30,178 nt of DNA from an uncultured Muribaculaceae bacterium (GCA_910587545.1 CAJUMI010000029.1:1-30178); one strand, 5' to 3'; counted from the stretch's first letter, positions 13,897-23,035 are shown. Notes: generated from the sequence alone by a model not told the origin. Numbers and translations: made by a program.

Positions 13897-14898
13897 TCAG
13901 TCGATGTTGGGATTGAGACTATGCCAGTCGGGAATGCGAGGCAGCACGCCCATCTCGATGACTTCGTCACGGAGCTTGCAGAGGTGTTCATAGCTCTTTT
14001 CGAGTTCCTTGTTCTCCTCGGGAGTGCCTTCGAAAGGCTTGCGGGTGACACCGTCGGCCGTTATCGTGGTCTCACAGGCCATCATGATATGCTTGAAGCG
14101 ATCGTCGTTGACATAGGTTCCGACAGGCCAAGTGAAAGGTTTGCCGCCCATGGCTGCGGCGATCATCTCGATCGAGATGTATGCCGGACTCTGGAATGAC
14201 GAACGGCCTCGGAGATCGATGATGTTCTTGCCTCCCTGGATCACCTTCTGCTGAATTTCGAACCAGTCTTTCTCGGGCAGTCGGGGTGTGCCGATGAGAT
14301 TGACGAGCGGAGTGCCGTCGACCGTCGTCGTCGATGCGAACACAGCCATCTGCTCGCCGTGGCCGCCATAGGTGCGGGTGTTGACGATCTTGTCGGGCGA
14401 GATCCCGAAATACTTTGCGAGCTCGCTGCGTAGACGCGTACTGTCGAGAGCCGCGAGCGTCGACACCTGAGAGGGCTTCAGACCAGAGTAAAGCAAGGTG
14501 ATCAGACCAGTGATATCGGCAGGGTTGAAGACGACGACCACGTGCCGCACGTCAGGACAATAGTTACGGATGGCCTTGCCTAAGTCCTCGGCGATCCCTG
14601 CGTTGCCTTTCAGCAGATCCTCGCGCGTCATGCCGGCTTTGCGCGCTGCACCGCCTGAACTGACGACATATTTTGCATCTTTGAGCGCCTCAGCCATATC
14701 AGAGGTATAGGTGAGATTGACGCCCTCGAAGGCACAGTGACGCAACTCCTCGACCACGCCCTCGAGTCCGGGAGCATACGGGTCATAGAGACAGATGTTG
14801 GGAGTAAGGCACATCATCAAAGCTGTCTGCGCCATGTTGGAACCGATCATGCCGGCAGCGCCGACGATCGTGAGTTTGTCTTGAGAAAGAAATTCCAT
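13897..14898 (-). CDS. mdh: Malate dehydrogenase
   Basis: A 333-residue cytoplasmic NAD-dependent enzyme interconverting malate and oxaloacetate, used by Bacteroidetes mostly in the reductive branch towards fumarate and succinate. The Rossmann motif is LTIVGAAGMIGSNMA near residues 9-23. The active-site loop and arginines lie in SSGGAARKAGMTREDLLKGN, the conserved VVFNPADITGL follows, and LDSTRLRSELA and the catalytic histidine in TYGGHGEQMAVFAS complete the set. The sequence closely resembles Bacteroides Mdh as I recall it, so the assignment is firm even though generic lactate/malate dehydrogenase motifs would fit both. It is monocistronic, between the RND operon (86 bases) and a shared terminator. 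I could not find a clear -7 element upstream. Confidence 0.95.
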   Translation of the reverse strand: MEFLSQDKLTIVGAAGMIGSNMAQTALMMCLTPNICLYDPYAPGLEGVVEELRHCAFEGVNLTYTSDMAEALKDAKYVVSSGGAARKAGMTREDLLKGNAGIAEDLGKAIRNYCPDVRHVVVVFNPADITGLITLLYSGLKPSQVSTLAALDSTRLRSELAKYFGISPDKIVNTRTYGGHGEQMAVFASTTTVDGTPLVNLIGTPRLPEKDWFEIQQKVIQGGKNIIDLRGRSSFQSPAYISIEMIAAAMGGKPFTWPVGTYVNDDRFKHIMMACETTITADGVTRKPFEGTPEENKELEKSYEHLCKLRDEVIEMGVLPRIPDWHSLNPNID

Positions 14899-14983
14899 AA
14901 TAGTATTATGTTATTACATTAAAGTTCGATCTGACTATATAACACTTTTTCGGCCCGGATTATTCCCAAAAACTGTTAAGAAT

Positions 14984-16384
14984 CTACTCTGAGCCCGAGG
15001 TCCAGCCGCCGCCGAGGACTTTGTAGAGGTTGACGAGGGCGAGGTATTCGTCGCGCACAGCGTTGCTCAGGCTCACGCGGGCGTCGAAGTAGCGACGCTG
15101 GGCGTCGAGCACGTCGATATAGTTGAGTGTGCCGGCAAGATACTGTATGTTGGCCAACTCGACATATTTGAGCGAGACATCGCGCAGACTTGACCTCAGC
15201 GTGGCAGCCTCGCGCAGCTTGCGGTAGGTCACAACGGCGTCGTTGACCTCGCGGAAAGCGTTGAGGACACATTTCTCATAGTTCAGACGCGCCTGCTCGT
15301 AAGCGGCGATCTTGGCCTTGTACTTGCGTTTGTTGCGGCCGAAGTCAAAGATAGTCCCGGTGATATTGCCGAGCAGGTAGCTGAAAGGCGATTTGAAAAG
15401 ATCGGCCACCCCGTCGTTCTCCCAACCGCCGGTGAGGCCTATGCTAACGCCCGGGAAGCGGTTGCTGTAGGCCACGCCGCAGGCTGCCAGCGCGGCTTTG
15501 AGCTGCTGCTCGGCAGCGCGGATATCGGGTCTCCGCTCGAGAAGGGTCGACGGCAGTCCGACAGGCAGACGTTCGGGGAGATTCTCGTCGAGCGTGGCGT
15601 GCGAAAGATCGAAAGTCTCTCCGGGGAAGGCACCGACGAGCAACGAAAGTCCGGTCTTGGCGACTTCGATGCGGCGTTCGAGATCAGGGATAATGGCCGC
15701 CGTAGTGGCATATTCCACCTGGGCCTGCTGATAGACGGTCTCCGAAGTAAGGCCTCCCTCGAAACGCAGTTTTGCCTTTTCGAGAGCCTCACGGCGAGTC
15801 GACAGAGTCATCCTCACGATGTCGAGTTCTTTTTCGAGAGCCACCAGACTGAAGTATGACGAAGCGACCTCCGCGACGACGGTCATCTGCATGGCGCGCA
15901 TATCCTCGACCGAAGCCATGAATGTAGCGCCGGCCTGTTTCTTAGAATAACTCAGCGCCCCCCAGAGGTCGACTTCCCAGCGTATAGAGCCTTTGAGACC
16001 TATCTCGGGGTCATTCTTGAAATTCTCGCCGTAATAGTCGTTGGTCTCTTTATTGCCGTAGGCTGTCGCGGTGACAGTCGGCATATAGTTCATCTTCTCC
16101 ACGCCGTAGAGCTGACGCAACTCCTCGACACGCGCGGCGGCGGCGAGCATGTCGCGGTTGTTCTCGAGCGCCCGGCCTATCAGGGTCTTGAGCGTCGGAT
16201 CGGTGTAATATTCCCACCACTGCAGGTCGGCATAGGAGAGCGAATCGGCATAACCCCTGACGGTCTCAGCTGGCATATCCAGCGAAGGCTGCTTCAGATT
16301 TCTGACTCCCGAGCATGACAACATCAGCGCCGCGACGACAACGGCAACAAAGAGAGATGTGATATGGGCTGATCGTGCGTTCAT
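14984..16384 (-). CDS. RND efflux outer-membrane factor, OprM/NodT-type lipoprotein
   Basis: A 466-residue outer-membrane channel component. The lipobox MLSC lipidates Cys24. Two repeats of the outer-membrane efflux domain follow. Recognisable family blocks are LQWWEYYTDPTLKTLIGRALENNRDMLAAAARVEE near the N-terminus, RWEVDLWGALSYSKKQAG, the long helical VASSYFSLVALEKELDIV, LERRPDIRAAEQQLKAA, FDFGRNKRKYKAKIAAYEQA and LANIQYLAGTLNYIDVLDAQRRYFDARV near the end. It should form the trimeric exit duct for the pump encoded just before it. The start codon overlaps the pump stop as ATGA, so the two are translationally coupled. It is the last gene of the operon. Confidence 0.94.
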   Translation of the reverse strand: MNARSAHITSLFVAVVVAALMLSCSGVRNLKQPSLDMPAETVRGYADSLSYADLQWWEYYTDPTLKTLIGRALENNRDMLAAAARVEELRQLYGVEKMNYMPTVTATAYGNKETNDYYGENFKNDPEIGLKGSIRWEVDLWGALSYSKKQAGATFMASVEDMRAMQMTVVAEVASSYFSLVALEKELDIVRMTLSTRREALEKAKLRFEGGLTSETVYQQAQVEYATTAAIIPDLERRIEVAKTGLSLLVGAFPGETFDLSHATLDENLPERLPVGLPSTLLERRPDIRAAEQQLKAALAACGVAYSNRFPGVSIGLTGGWENDGVADLFKSPFSYLLGNITGTIFDFGRNKRKYKAKIAAYEQARLNYEKCVLNAFREVNDAVVTYRKLREAATLRSSLRDVSLKYVELANIQYLAGTLNYIDVLDAQRRYFDARVSLSNAVRDEYLALVNLYKVLGGGWTSGSE

Positions 16385-19300
16385 TGTTTTTTACGTTTAA
16401 GTTTTTCCTTGGCCTTGAACACGGCCACGAAGAAGAATGGCACAAAAATGATGCCGACTGTGATAGCGACCACCATGCCGAAGAACACGCCCGTGCCGAT
16501 GTCGCGTCTCGCCGCCGAACCGGGGCCCGTAGCGAAGACGAGGGGCAACAGTCCGAGCATAAACGCCAGCGAGGTCATGACGATCGGGCGGAAGCGCAGC
16601 TGCGCGGCGTGGAGAGCTGCCCTGGCGGCCGACATGCCGGCATCGACGCCCTCCTTGGCAAACTCGACGATGAGGATCGCATTCTTGGCAACAAGGCCGA
16701 TCAGCATCACAAGTCCTATCTGGAAATAGATGTTGTTTTCAAGTCCGCAGACCCATATACCGAGGTATGCTCCCACACCGGCGACAGGAAGCGAAAGGAT
16801 CACGGCCAGCGGCACAGCCCAGCTCTCGTAGAGGGCGGCGAGCACAAGGAACACGAAGAGGAGCGCCAATCCGAGCACAATGCCGGTGTTGCCTGACTCG
16901 TGTTTCTCCTGATATGACAGTCCGCTCCATTCGACGCCGATGTTTGCCGGCAGATGTTCGGCGGCGATCTCCTCAAGCGCGGCCATAGCCTCGCCTGTGC
17001 TGTAGCCCCGGGCAGCCTCGCCCGAGATAGTGGCGGAATTGAACATGTTGAAACGCTTGATCGTTCCGGGTCCGGTGGTGTAATATGCCGTGCCTAGCGA
17101 GGTGACGGGAATCATCGAACCCGACGAACTTCTGACGAAGAAGAGGCTCAGATTGTCGCGATTGGAGCGGTAAGGTGCCTCGGCCTGGATGTAGACGCGG
17201 TAGATGCGGTTGAACATGTTGAAGTCGTTGATATACATGGAGCCGGTGAAGGCTTTCATGGTCGAGAATATGTCGCTCAGTGGTACCCCCTGCATCTGGG
17301 CCTTGTCGCGGTCGACATCGAAGTAGAGCTGCGGAATGTCGCCCTGCATCGAGCACGACAGGTCGGAGAACTCGGGACATCGCGCGGCGTAAGACATAAG
17401 AGTGTCGACAGCGGCCTGAAGGTCGGAATATGTCGTCTCGCCTCGTGCCTCGAGCACCATCTCGAAGCCGCCGGAAGTGCCGAGACCGGGTATGATCGGC
17501 GGGGAGAAGATATAGACCTTGCTTTCGGGATATTCGGCGAGATCGTGGCGTATGCGTTCGCGTATCTTGCCTATGTCGGTTGTCTTGCGTTCTTCCCAAG
17601 GCTTGAGAATCACGGTCAGGGTGCTTTTGCTCTGGCTCGTGCCGACACGCGGCGACGAACCGGTGACATTGAGCACATACTGAATGTCGGGATCTTCGTT
17701 GAGATATGCGATCGCACGATCGGTGACCTCTCGCGAACGCTCGATTGTGGCTCCTTCGGGCAACTCAAGTTCGACGGTGAAGTAGCCCTGGTCTTCAGGC
17801 GACATGAAGCTACGCGGCATCAGACTGTTCAGCCCCCAGATTGCCACAAGCGTGAGTCCGAAGGCGAGATACATTCTCCTCGGCCGCGCGAGGGCGGCCG
17901 AGATGCGTCCGCAGTAGAAGCGGTTGCCCTTGTTGAGCCACAGGTTGATATATCTGAATATCTTAGGCTTACGTTTGCCTTTTTCGTGGCGGAGCAGCAT
18001 GGCGCACATGACGGGCGAAAGAGTCAGAGCCACAATCGTTGATATGATCACTGACACGGCTATTGTGATGGTGAACTGGCGGTAAAGCTGTCCGGTGATG
18101 CCTGGCAGGAAACTCACGGGCACAAATACTGCGCAAAGCACCAGCGACATGGCGACAAGCGCGGAGCCGAGATTGGTCATCGCCAGACGCGTGGCCTCTC
18201 CTGGCGCGACACGCTCCTTGTTCATGATGCGGTCTACATTCTCTACAACGACAATTGCGTCGTCGACCACGATGCCGATGGCGAGGATCAGGCCGAGCAG
18301 AGTGAGCATGTTGAGTGAGAAGCCGAAGACGAGCATCACGCCGAAGGTGCCGATCAGCGATATTGGCACGGCGATGATCGGGATGAGTGTCGCGCGCCAG
18401 TTCTGGAGCGAAAGATAGACGACGAGGATAACCAGCAGCAAAGCCTCGAAAAAGGTGCGGTAGACATGATGGATAGACTCGGAGATGTAGGTCGTCATGT
18501 CGAAGGGTATCTTATACGAGATCCCCTCGGGGAAGGTCTTGCTGATATCATCCATCATGTCTTTGACCCGGCCGGCCACCTCGATGGCGTTGGCACCGGG
18601 GAGCATGGTGATATTGAGCACGGCGGCGTTGCCTCCGTCAATGCCGCTCTCGGTGGCATAGGACGAAGCCTCGAGCGACACCCGTGCAACATCCTTCATA
18701 CGTATGATAGAACCGTCATCGTTGGCGCGGAGCACTATATTCTCGAATTCGGCCACAGAAGACAGACGGCCTCGCGCCACGATAGGCACAGTGCGGTCTA
18801 CGCCGTCGATCGGCGCCTGGCCGAGGACACCGGCGGCCGACTCGCGGTTCTGGTCCTTGAGGGCGTTCTGCAGGTCCTTGACCGTGAGGCCCATGTCGGC
18901 GAGTTTGTCGGGTTCGACCCATATCTGCATCGCATAGTAGCGTCCGCCGACGTTGCTGATGCTACCCACGCCGGGGATTCGCCTCAGCAGGTCGAGGACA
19001 TAGAGCGTGGCGTAGTTGCTCAGATAGATCTCGTCAAATTTAGGATCGTCGGAGAGAATAGTAATGGTCATGAGCTTAGTGGCGGTCTCTTTCTCGACGG
19101 ATATGCCGTTTTGGACGACTTCGGCGGGAAGACGGCTCTCGGCCTTCTTGATGCGGTTTTGGATGTCGACCGCGGCCAGTTCGGGGTCAGTCGCGATGTC
19201 GAAAGTCACCAGGGCCGTGAAGCCACCGGCGTTTGAACTTGACGACGACATGTAGATCATACCCGGGGTGCCGTTGAGCTCCTGCTCGATAGGCGTCGCC

Positions 19301-19485
19301 ACTGCCTGTGTCACGGTCATGGCGTCGGCACCGGGATAGCTTGCGGATATCTTGACGACTGGCGGCACAATGCGGGGGTACTGGTCGACAGGCAGCATGA
19401 ACAGGCCTATTCCGCCGATGATTGTGATCACAATCGACAGTACGATCGAGAATACCGGATGGTCAAGGAAAAAATTACGTTTCAT
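16381..19485 (-). CDS. RND-family multidrug efflux pump, AcrB/HAE1-type
   Basis: A 1034-residue inner-membrane proton/drug antiporter, the normal length for a hydrophobe/amphiphile-efflux pump. The N-terminal FFLDHPVFSIVLSIVITIIGGIGLFMLPVDQYPRIVPP is the first helix and the start of the porter domain. TM4 carries the proton-relay aspartate pair in GIVVDDAIVVVENVDRIM, and the partner lysine in TM10 is in LVMLIGLVAKNAILIVEFAKEG. Other family blocks are ASYPGADAMTVTQAVATPIEQELNG and SPEDQGYFTVELELPEGATIERS. It exports its substrates through the adaptor encoded 9 bases upstream and the outer-membrane factor that overlaps downstream. The substrate range cannot be read from sequence. Confidence 0.96.
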   Translation of the reverse strand: MKRNFFLDHPVFSIVLSIVITIIGGIGLFMLPVDQYPRIVPPVVKISASYPGADAMTVTQAVATPIEQELNGTPGMIYMSSSSSNAGGFTALVTFDIATDPELAAVDIQNRIKKAESRLPAEVVQNGISVEKETATKLMTITILSDDPKFDEIYLSNYATLYVLDLLRRIPGVGSISNVGGRYYAMQIWVEPDKLADMGLTVKDLQNALKDQNRESAAGVLGQAPIDGVDRTVPIVARGRLSSVAEFENIVLRANDDGSIIRMKDVARVSLEASSYATESGIDGGNAAVLNITMLPGANAIEVAGRVKDMMDDISKTFPEGISYKIPFDMTTYISESIHHVYRTFFEALLLVILVVYLSLQNWRATLIPIIAVPISLIGTFGVMLVFGFSLNMLTLLGLILAIGIVVDDAIVVVENVDRIMNKERVAPGEATRLAMTNLGSALVAMSLVLCAVFVPVSFLPGITGQLYRQFTITIAVSVIISTIVALTLSPVMCAMLLRHEKGKRKPKIFRYINLWLNKGNRFYCGRISAALARPRRMYLAFGLTLVAIWGLNSLMPRSFMSPEDQGYFTVELELPEGATIERSREVTDRAIAYLNEDPDIQYVLNVTGSSPRVGTSQSKSTLTVILKPWEERKTTDIGKIRERIRHDLAEYPESKVYIFSPPIIPGLGTSGGFEMVLEARGETTYSDLQAAVDTLMSYAARCPEFSDLSCSMQGDIPQLYFDVDRDKAQMQGVPLSDIFSTMKAFTGSMYINDFNMFNRIYRVYIQAEAPYRSNRDNLSLFFVRSSSGSMIPVTSLGTAYYTTGPGTIKRFNMFNSATISGEAARGYSTGEAMAALEEIAAEHLPANIGVEWSGLSYQEKHESGNTGIVLGLALLFVFLVLAALYESWAVPLAVILSLPVAGVGAYLGIWVCGLENNIYFQIGLVMLIGLVAKNAILIVEFAKEGVDAGMSAARAALHAAQLRFRPIVMTSLAFMLGLLPLVFATGPGSAARRDIGTGVFFGMVVAITVGIIFVPFFFVAVFKAKEKLKRKKQ

Positions 19486-19494
19486 GGCTCGGAG

Positions 19495-20703
19495 TTATTC
19501 GTTGACAACTTCATCTTCAGGCTTCACTACAGCCGGGGCCACCTTCATGCCGTGTTTGAGCTTGTGATAACCTTCGGTGACAATCAACTCGCCGGGAGCA
19601 AGTCCGCGCTCGACAACGAAATTGTTGTCGAATTCGGGACCGGTCTCGATGAATCGGCGCTCCACGACACTGTCGGGGCGGACAACGTAGATATATGCCC
19701 CGCCCTTCTCGATCTCTACGGCTTTGGCCGGCACCGCTATGGCATCCTCGCGGATGTCCATGAGGAGCTTGACTTTGGTGAACTGGCCTGGCAGGAGAGC
19801 GCGGTCGGGATTAGGCATCTCGGCTCTCACGGAGAATGTTCCGGTCTTGGGGTCGACCTGAGGATCGGCGAAGTCGACAATGCCGCGGTGGGGATAGGCC
19901 GAACCGTCGGCGAGAGTCACGGTTACATAGGGATCCCATGTGCGAGAACTGTCGTTCTGACCGAAATTGACATTTCTCGATTTGCTTTTCAGATAGTCGA
20001 GCGAGGTCATGGAGAAATCGACCCTGACGGTGTCGCTTTTGACCACTGTCGCCAGGAGCGATTTGCCGCCGGGTCCCACAAGTGTGCCGATATCGGCGCT
20101 TCGCTCGGATATGTAACCGGAGATCGGAGACTGGACGGATGTGTAGCCCAGCGTAAGCTCGGCCTGCGTCAGTTCCGCCTCAGCCACGACCACATCGGCT
20201 TTGGCCGACTCGTCGGCAGCCTGGGCGTTGTCGTAGTCGAGCTGCGACGCGGCGTTCTGCTCATACAACGGGCGTATGCGTGCAAGGTCGCGCTCGGCCT
20301 TGCGAGCCACCGCACGGGCCTTGTTGAGCCGTGCTTTGGCTTTCTCGGCGTTTGCACGATAGACCCTCGGGTCTATCACGAAAAGGGTCTGTCCCTTGTT
20401 GATGTATGTGCCTTCGGCAAAGAGCATCGACTCAAGATAACCTTCGACTCGCGCCCGCACCTCGACAAACTGCTGGGCGCGTATACGGCCGACAAACTCA
20501 CCGTAGATATTGACATCATCGACCTCGACTGGCTCGACCTCGACAGTCGGCAGCGGAGTCACTTCGGGTTCGGAACGGTGAAATATAACGATTGCCGCTA
20601 CAGCAGCAGCCACGATTATCAGCAACGAGATCCAGACACGTTTACGCCCGATAGAGCGCATGGATAAGCCGGATAATTTGGATGACAATGAGTTATGCTT
20701 CAT
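19495..20703 (-). CDS. RND efflux periplasmic adaptor (membrane fusion protein)
   Basis: A 402-residue adaptor linking pump and outer-membrane channel. A single N-terminal hydrophobic segment (about residues 24-42, VWISLLIIVAAAVAAIVIF) replaces the lipidation found in AcrA. The biotinyl-lipoyl half motif VRARVEGYLESMLFAEGTYINKGQTLFVIDP is followed by an alpha-helical hairpin rich in Ala, Lys and Glu (AEKAKARLNKARAVARKAERDLARI). The second half motif is LGYTSVQSPISGYISERSADIGTLVGPG, and beta-barrel and membrane-proximal domains lie towards KAVEIEKGGAYIYVV. It is the first gene of the three-gene efflux set, 100 bases after the response regulator. Confidence 0.94.
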   Translation of the reverse strand: MKHNSLSSKLSGLSMRSIGRKRVWISLLIIVAAAVAAIVIFHRSEPEVTPLPTVEVEPVEVDDVNIYGEFVGRIRAQQFVEVRARVEGYLESMLFAEGTYINKGQTLFVIDPRVYRANAEKAKARLNKARAVARKAERDLARIRPLYEQNAASQLDYDNAQAADESAKADVVVAEAELTQAELTLGYTSVQSPISGYISERSADIGTLVGPGGKSLLATVVKSDTVRVDFSMTSLDYLKSKSRNVNFGQNDSSRTWDPYVTVTLADGSAYPHRGIVDFADPQVDPKTGTFSVRAEMPNPDRALLPGQFTKVKLLMDIREDAIAVPAKAVEIEKGGAYIYVVRPDSVVERRFIETGPEFDNNFVVERGLAPGELIVTEGYHKLKHGMKVAPAVVKPEDEVVNE

Positions 20704-20738
20704 TATTACAGTGATGAATTATATAAATTACTATTGCA

Positions 20739-20759
20739 CGGATGAGACGGTCTCTGCCG
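20739..20759. promoter_or_regulatory. Imperfect palindrome between response regulator and efflux operon
   Basis: The core GAGACGGTCTC (20744-20754) is a perfect 5+5 dyad around one base. CGG and CCG extend it on the outer side after two mismatches on each arm. It lies about 40 bases upstream of the adaptor ATG. It could be an operator or a small RNA stem; LytTR proteins usually bind direct repeats, so the cognate regulator is uncertain. Confidence 0.35.
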
Positions 20760-20803
20760 CTCACTAATTTTTAACACGGAGAGCAAGGTTTTGGTTCGCT
20801 GAG

Positions 20804-21499
20804 TCAGTACGGATTCTGAAGGCGCTCCATCAGCATCGCGCGGCATGAGTCAGAAACCGGAATGCGCGCATCGCCGTAGACGATGCGTCCCTGCTCGAAA
20901 AGGCGTATACGGCCGGTATTGGCGATATACGAGCGATGGACACGCATGAAGTTCTCCTGCGGGAGCAGGGCCTCGACGGCCTTCATGCTCATAAGGGTCA
21001 GCACCGGCCGCGGCTCGCCGTCGGTGTAGATCTTGATATAGTCTTTCAGACCCTCGATATATAGGATGTCACTGACACATATCCTGATCAGGCGGTATTC
21101 GCTTTTGACGGTGATGTAGCGCTCTTCGCCGGACTGAGGTCTCAGTACTGCCGCGCGGCCTACCGCCTCGAGAAACTCGCTGTAGCTGATAGGTTTGAGC
21201 AGGTAGTGGAGCGCGTTGACGCGGAAGCCTTCGAGAGCGAAATCTGGATAGGCCGTTGTAAACACCACCCTTGTACCGGCTGCTGTGATGCGCCCGGCAA
21301 GCTCGATGCCCGACATCTCCGGCATCTGAATGTCAAGAAAGGCGATGTCGGGAACTACTGAGTTGATGGCTTCGAGGCCGCGCGAAGCCGAAGTGAAAGA
21401 TCCGGCGAGCGTCAATGAATCAGTCCGCTCGACATATGACGACAGCAACCTGCAGGCCAGTGGTTCGTCATCGACTATCATACATTTCAGGGCACTCAT
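20804..21499 (-). CDS. LytTR-type response regulator
   Basis: A 231-residue two-component regulator. The receiver domain has the acidic pair in MIVDDEPLA, the phosphoacceptor Asp56 in AFLDIQMPEMSG, the conserved Thr in FTTAYPDFA and the Lys in YLLKPI. The C-terminal LytTR DNA-binding domain starts near residue 130 and contains SDILYIEGLKDYIKIYT and NFMRVHRSYIANTGRI, the usual signature blocks. The start overlaps the kinase stop as ATGA, so the two are a pair. It is encoded directly upstream of the tripartite efflux genes on the same strand, so it is the natural candidate regulator of that pump, although the target is inferred from position only. Confidence 0.94.
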   Translation of the reverse strand: MSALKCMIVDDEPLACRLLSSYVERTDSLTLAGSFTSASRGLEAINSVVPDIAFLDIQMPEMSGIELAGRITAAGTRVVFTTAYPDFALEGFRVNALHYLLKPISYSEFLEAVGRAAVLRPQSGEERYITVKSEYRLIRICVSDILYIEGLKDYIKIYTDGEPRPVLTLMSMKAVEALLPQENFMRVHRSYIANTGRIRLFEQGRIVYGDARIPVSDSCRAMLMERLQNPY

Positions 21500-22611
21500 T
21501 TTTTCAATTGTTTGCGTGAGACATTGATCTCGAGTATGGCAGTGTATTTGTCGCCATCGATGGTTGTGGTCAGCGACGCACTGTCGCCGTAGATCAGCAG
21601 GAGACGGCGGCGCAGATTGGCTATGCCGATGCCTCCCTGACGGTCGACGACGGTCTTGCTGTCGAAACGGTTATGGGTGTAGCATCTGATCACGCCGTCG
21701 CTGGCAGTGATATCGATGGTGATGCCGGCGGCGCTGTTGCCGGTGTTGCCATGCTTGAAGGCGTTCTCGACCAGAGAGATAAACAGCAGCGGCGATATGT
21801 CGGTCCGGGCCATGTCGGCGATGTCGATATGAGTCGTGACCGTTCCCGGAGGCAAGCGCAACTCCATAAGTGAGATATAGTTGCGGATGAACGACGTCTC
21901 TTGAGAGAGCGTCACACGCGACGGTGATTCGTAGAGCATGTAACGGAGCATCTGCGACAGCTCGTGGACGGCAGTCTGAGCTTCGACGGGCGAAATCTCG
22001 ATCAAGGCGTAGATCGAGTTGAGGGTGTTGAAGAGAAAGTGAGGGTTGAGCTGGCTTTTGAGATTGCGCAGTTCGGTGGCGCGTTGCTCCGAAGCCATAT
22101 CGCGGCGGCGGCGTTCGAGCACCGTCCAATGGTCTGACAGTCTCAGCGCCACAGCGAAAGCTATAGTGAGAATGACCATCACGCCGTCGCGAACGACAGA
22201 CGAGACAAATATCATTCTGAATTTTTCGGGATTCCTGATGGGGTGGACGGCACTTTCGGCGATTCTTGGCAGATATGCAAAATAATACCATATCAGGTAG
22301 CTGATGCCCAGAGCAAATACAAGCAGCAGGAAGTTATAGCTAAGAAAACGCCACAGCCGCACTTTCGGGGTGAGAGTATGGCCTATGATATAATAATAGT
22401 TGATATAGAAAACTATTATATATACCATCGATTTGGCATACATGTGCCACTGTATACCGCCCGAACCGGAGCGTGAGGATAATGACAACGCATAGTTCAT
22501 GATGAATTCCGGCAAGAGGAAAAGCATCGAAATCACTATGAGATGTGATAAGAATTTGTTGATATTGACATGCTGACGATCCGTCGACAGGCCGATAGAT
22601 TGCTGATCCAT
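21496..22611 (-). CDS. LytS/YehU-type sensor histidine kinase
   Basis: A 371-residue membrane kinase. Four hydrophobic segments (about residues 22-43, 62-80, 91-111 and 139-157) precede a basic coiled linker. The His_kinase domain follows, with phosphoacceptor His191 in LKSQLNPHFLFNTLNSIYALIE, the N-box SLVENAFKHG and the G-box GIGIANLRRRL. There is no recognisable extracytoplasmic sensor domain, so the signal may be sensed in the membrane. The ATG at 22611 is preferred over the open frame to 22683 because a full promoter match lies between them. It overlaps the response-regulator gene by 4 bases. Kinase, regulator and efflux genes may all be read from this one promoter. Confidence 0.93.
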   Translation of the reverse strand: MDQQSIGLSTDRQHVNINKFLSHLIVISMLFLLPEFIMNYALSLSSRSGSGGIQWHMYAKSMVYIIVFYINYYYIIGHTLTPKVRLWRFLSYNFLLLVFALGISYLIWYYFAYLPRIAESAVHPIRNPEKFRMIFVSSVVRDGVMVILTIAFAVALRLSDHWTVLERRRRDMASEQRATELRNLKSQLNPHFLFNTLNSIYALIEISPVEAQTAVHELSQMLRYMLYESPSRVTLSQETSFIRNYISLMELRLPPGTVTTHIDIADMARTDISPLLFISLVENAFKHGNTGNSAAGITIDITASDGVIRCYTHNRFDSKTVVDRQGGIGIANLRRRLLLIYGDSASLTTTIDGDKYTAILEINVSRKQLKK

Positions 22612-22638
22612 GGAATATCCGTTAATGAATTTATCATG

Positions 22639-22670
22639 CAAATATAGCAATATCGGACTGAGAGTGCAAA
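22639..22670 (-). promoter_or_regulatory. Putative promoter of the kinase/regulator (and efflux) operon
   Basis: On the minus strand TTTG (22667-22670) and TATATTTG (22639-22646) match both Bacteroidetes elements with a 20-base spacer. The kinase ATG is 28 bases downstream of the -7 element. Confidence 0.7.
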
Positions 22671-22720
22671 CAAATGTCGACAAAGCGGCCTATTTTGTCG
22701 ATGAACAGAACACTATGCAA

Positions 22721-23035
22721 TCAGCGGGGCCATTGATCCGTTGCCCCGACACGCAGCCCGACAGGCCGGGAGTGCTTATAGGACGGATCGGATAGATCGG
22801 ACTGACCTGACGAACCGAGCGGATCATGCAGACCGGACTTCTCTGACTTCCCGAGTTTGGCAGGCTGAGCGTCGTCCTCGGAATGCAATCTTATTTCTCT
22901 ATCGGCGAGGGTGATCAGGGCTCGGTCGACAGACCGGCTTGTGTCATGGGCGACGACGAAGATTGACAGCTCGCAGCGCATCCGGAGCGAGACAAGGCGT
23001 TTCATGACATAAACAGCCGTCATTGGTGTTTTCAC
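22721..23035 (-). CDS. Doubtful small ORF with repeat-encoded tail
   Basis: An open frame of 104 codons in the 610-base gap between the kinase and the DUF5686 gene. The first two thirds (MKRLVSLRMRCELSIFVVAHD and onward) use GC-rich third positions like the neighbours, but I recognise no family. The last third translates the 9-nt-period repeat at 22781-22861 into a three-residue rhythm (GQSDLSDPS). No promoter or ribosome site is evident. It may be non-coding sequence or a decayed gene. Confidence 0.25.
   Translation of the reverse strand: MKTPMTAVYVMKRLVSLRMRCELSIFVVAHDTSRSVDRALITLADREIRLHSEDDAQPAKLGKSEKSGLHDPLGSSGQSDLSDPSYKHSRPVGLRVGATDQWPR
22781..22861. repeat. Degenerate 9-nt-period repeat, site 3 (longest)
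   Basis: Nine consecutive 9-base units can be laid out without gaps: GGACGGATC, GGATAGATC, GGACTGACC, TGACGAACC, GAGCGGATC, ATGCAGACC, GGACTTCTC, TGACTTCCC and GAGTTTGGC. The loose consensus is GGACNNAYC. Related units occur at 3860-3906, 4154-4192 and 23173-23215. Confidence 0.65.

Noticed and set aside
19459..20667. Open frame of 402 codons antisense to the efflux adaptor
   Set aside because: It is a shadow of the adaptor gene, whose motifs are unmistakable. The same reasoning applies to 18466-19236 over the pump, 24842-25813 over the DUF5686 gene and 28471-29694 over nfnB.
22781..22861. CRISPR array
   Set aside because: The units are 9 bases, degenerate and continuous, with no spacer/repeat alternation and no cas genes.
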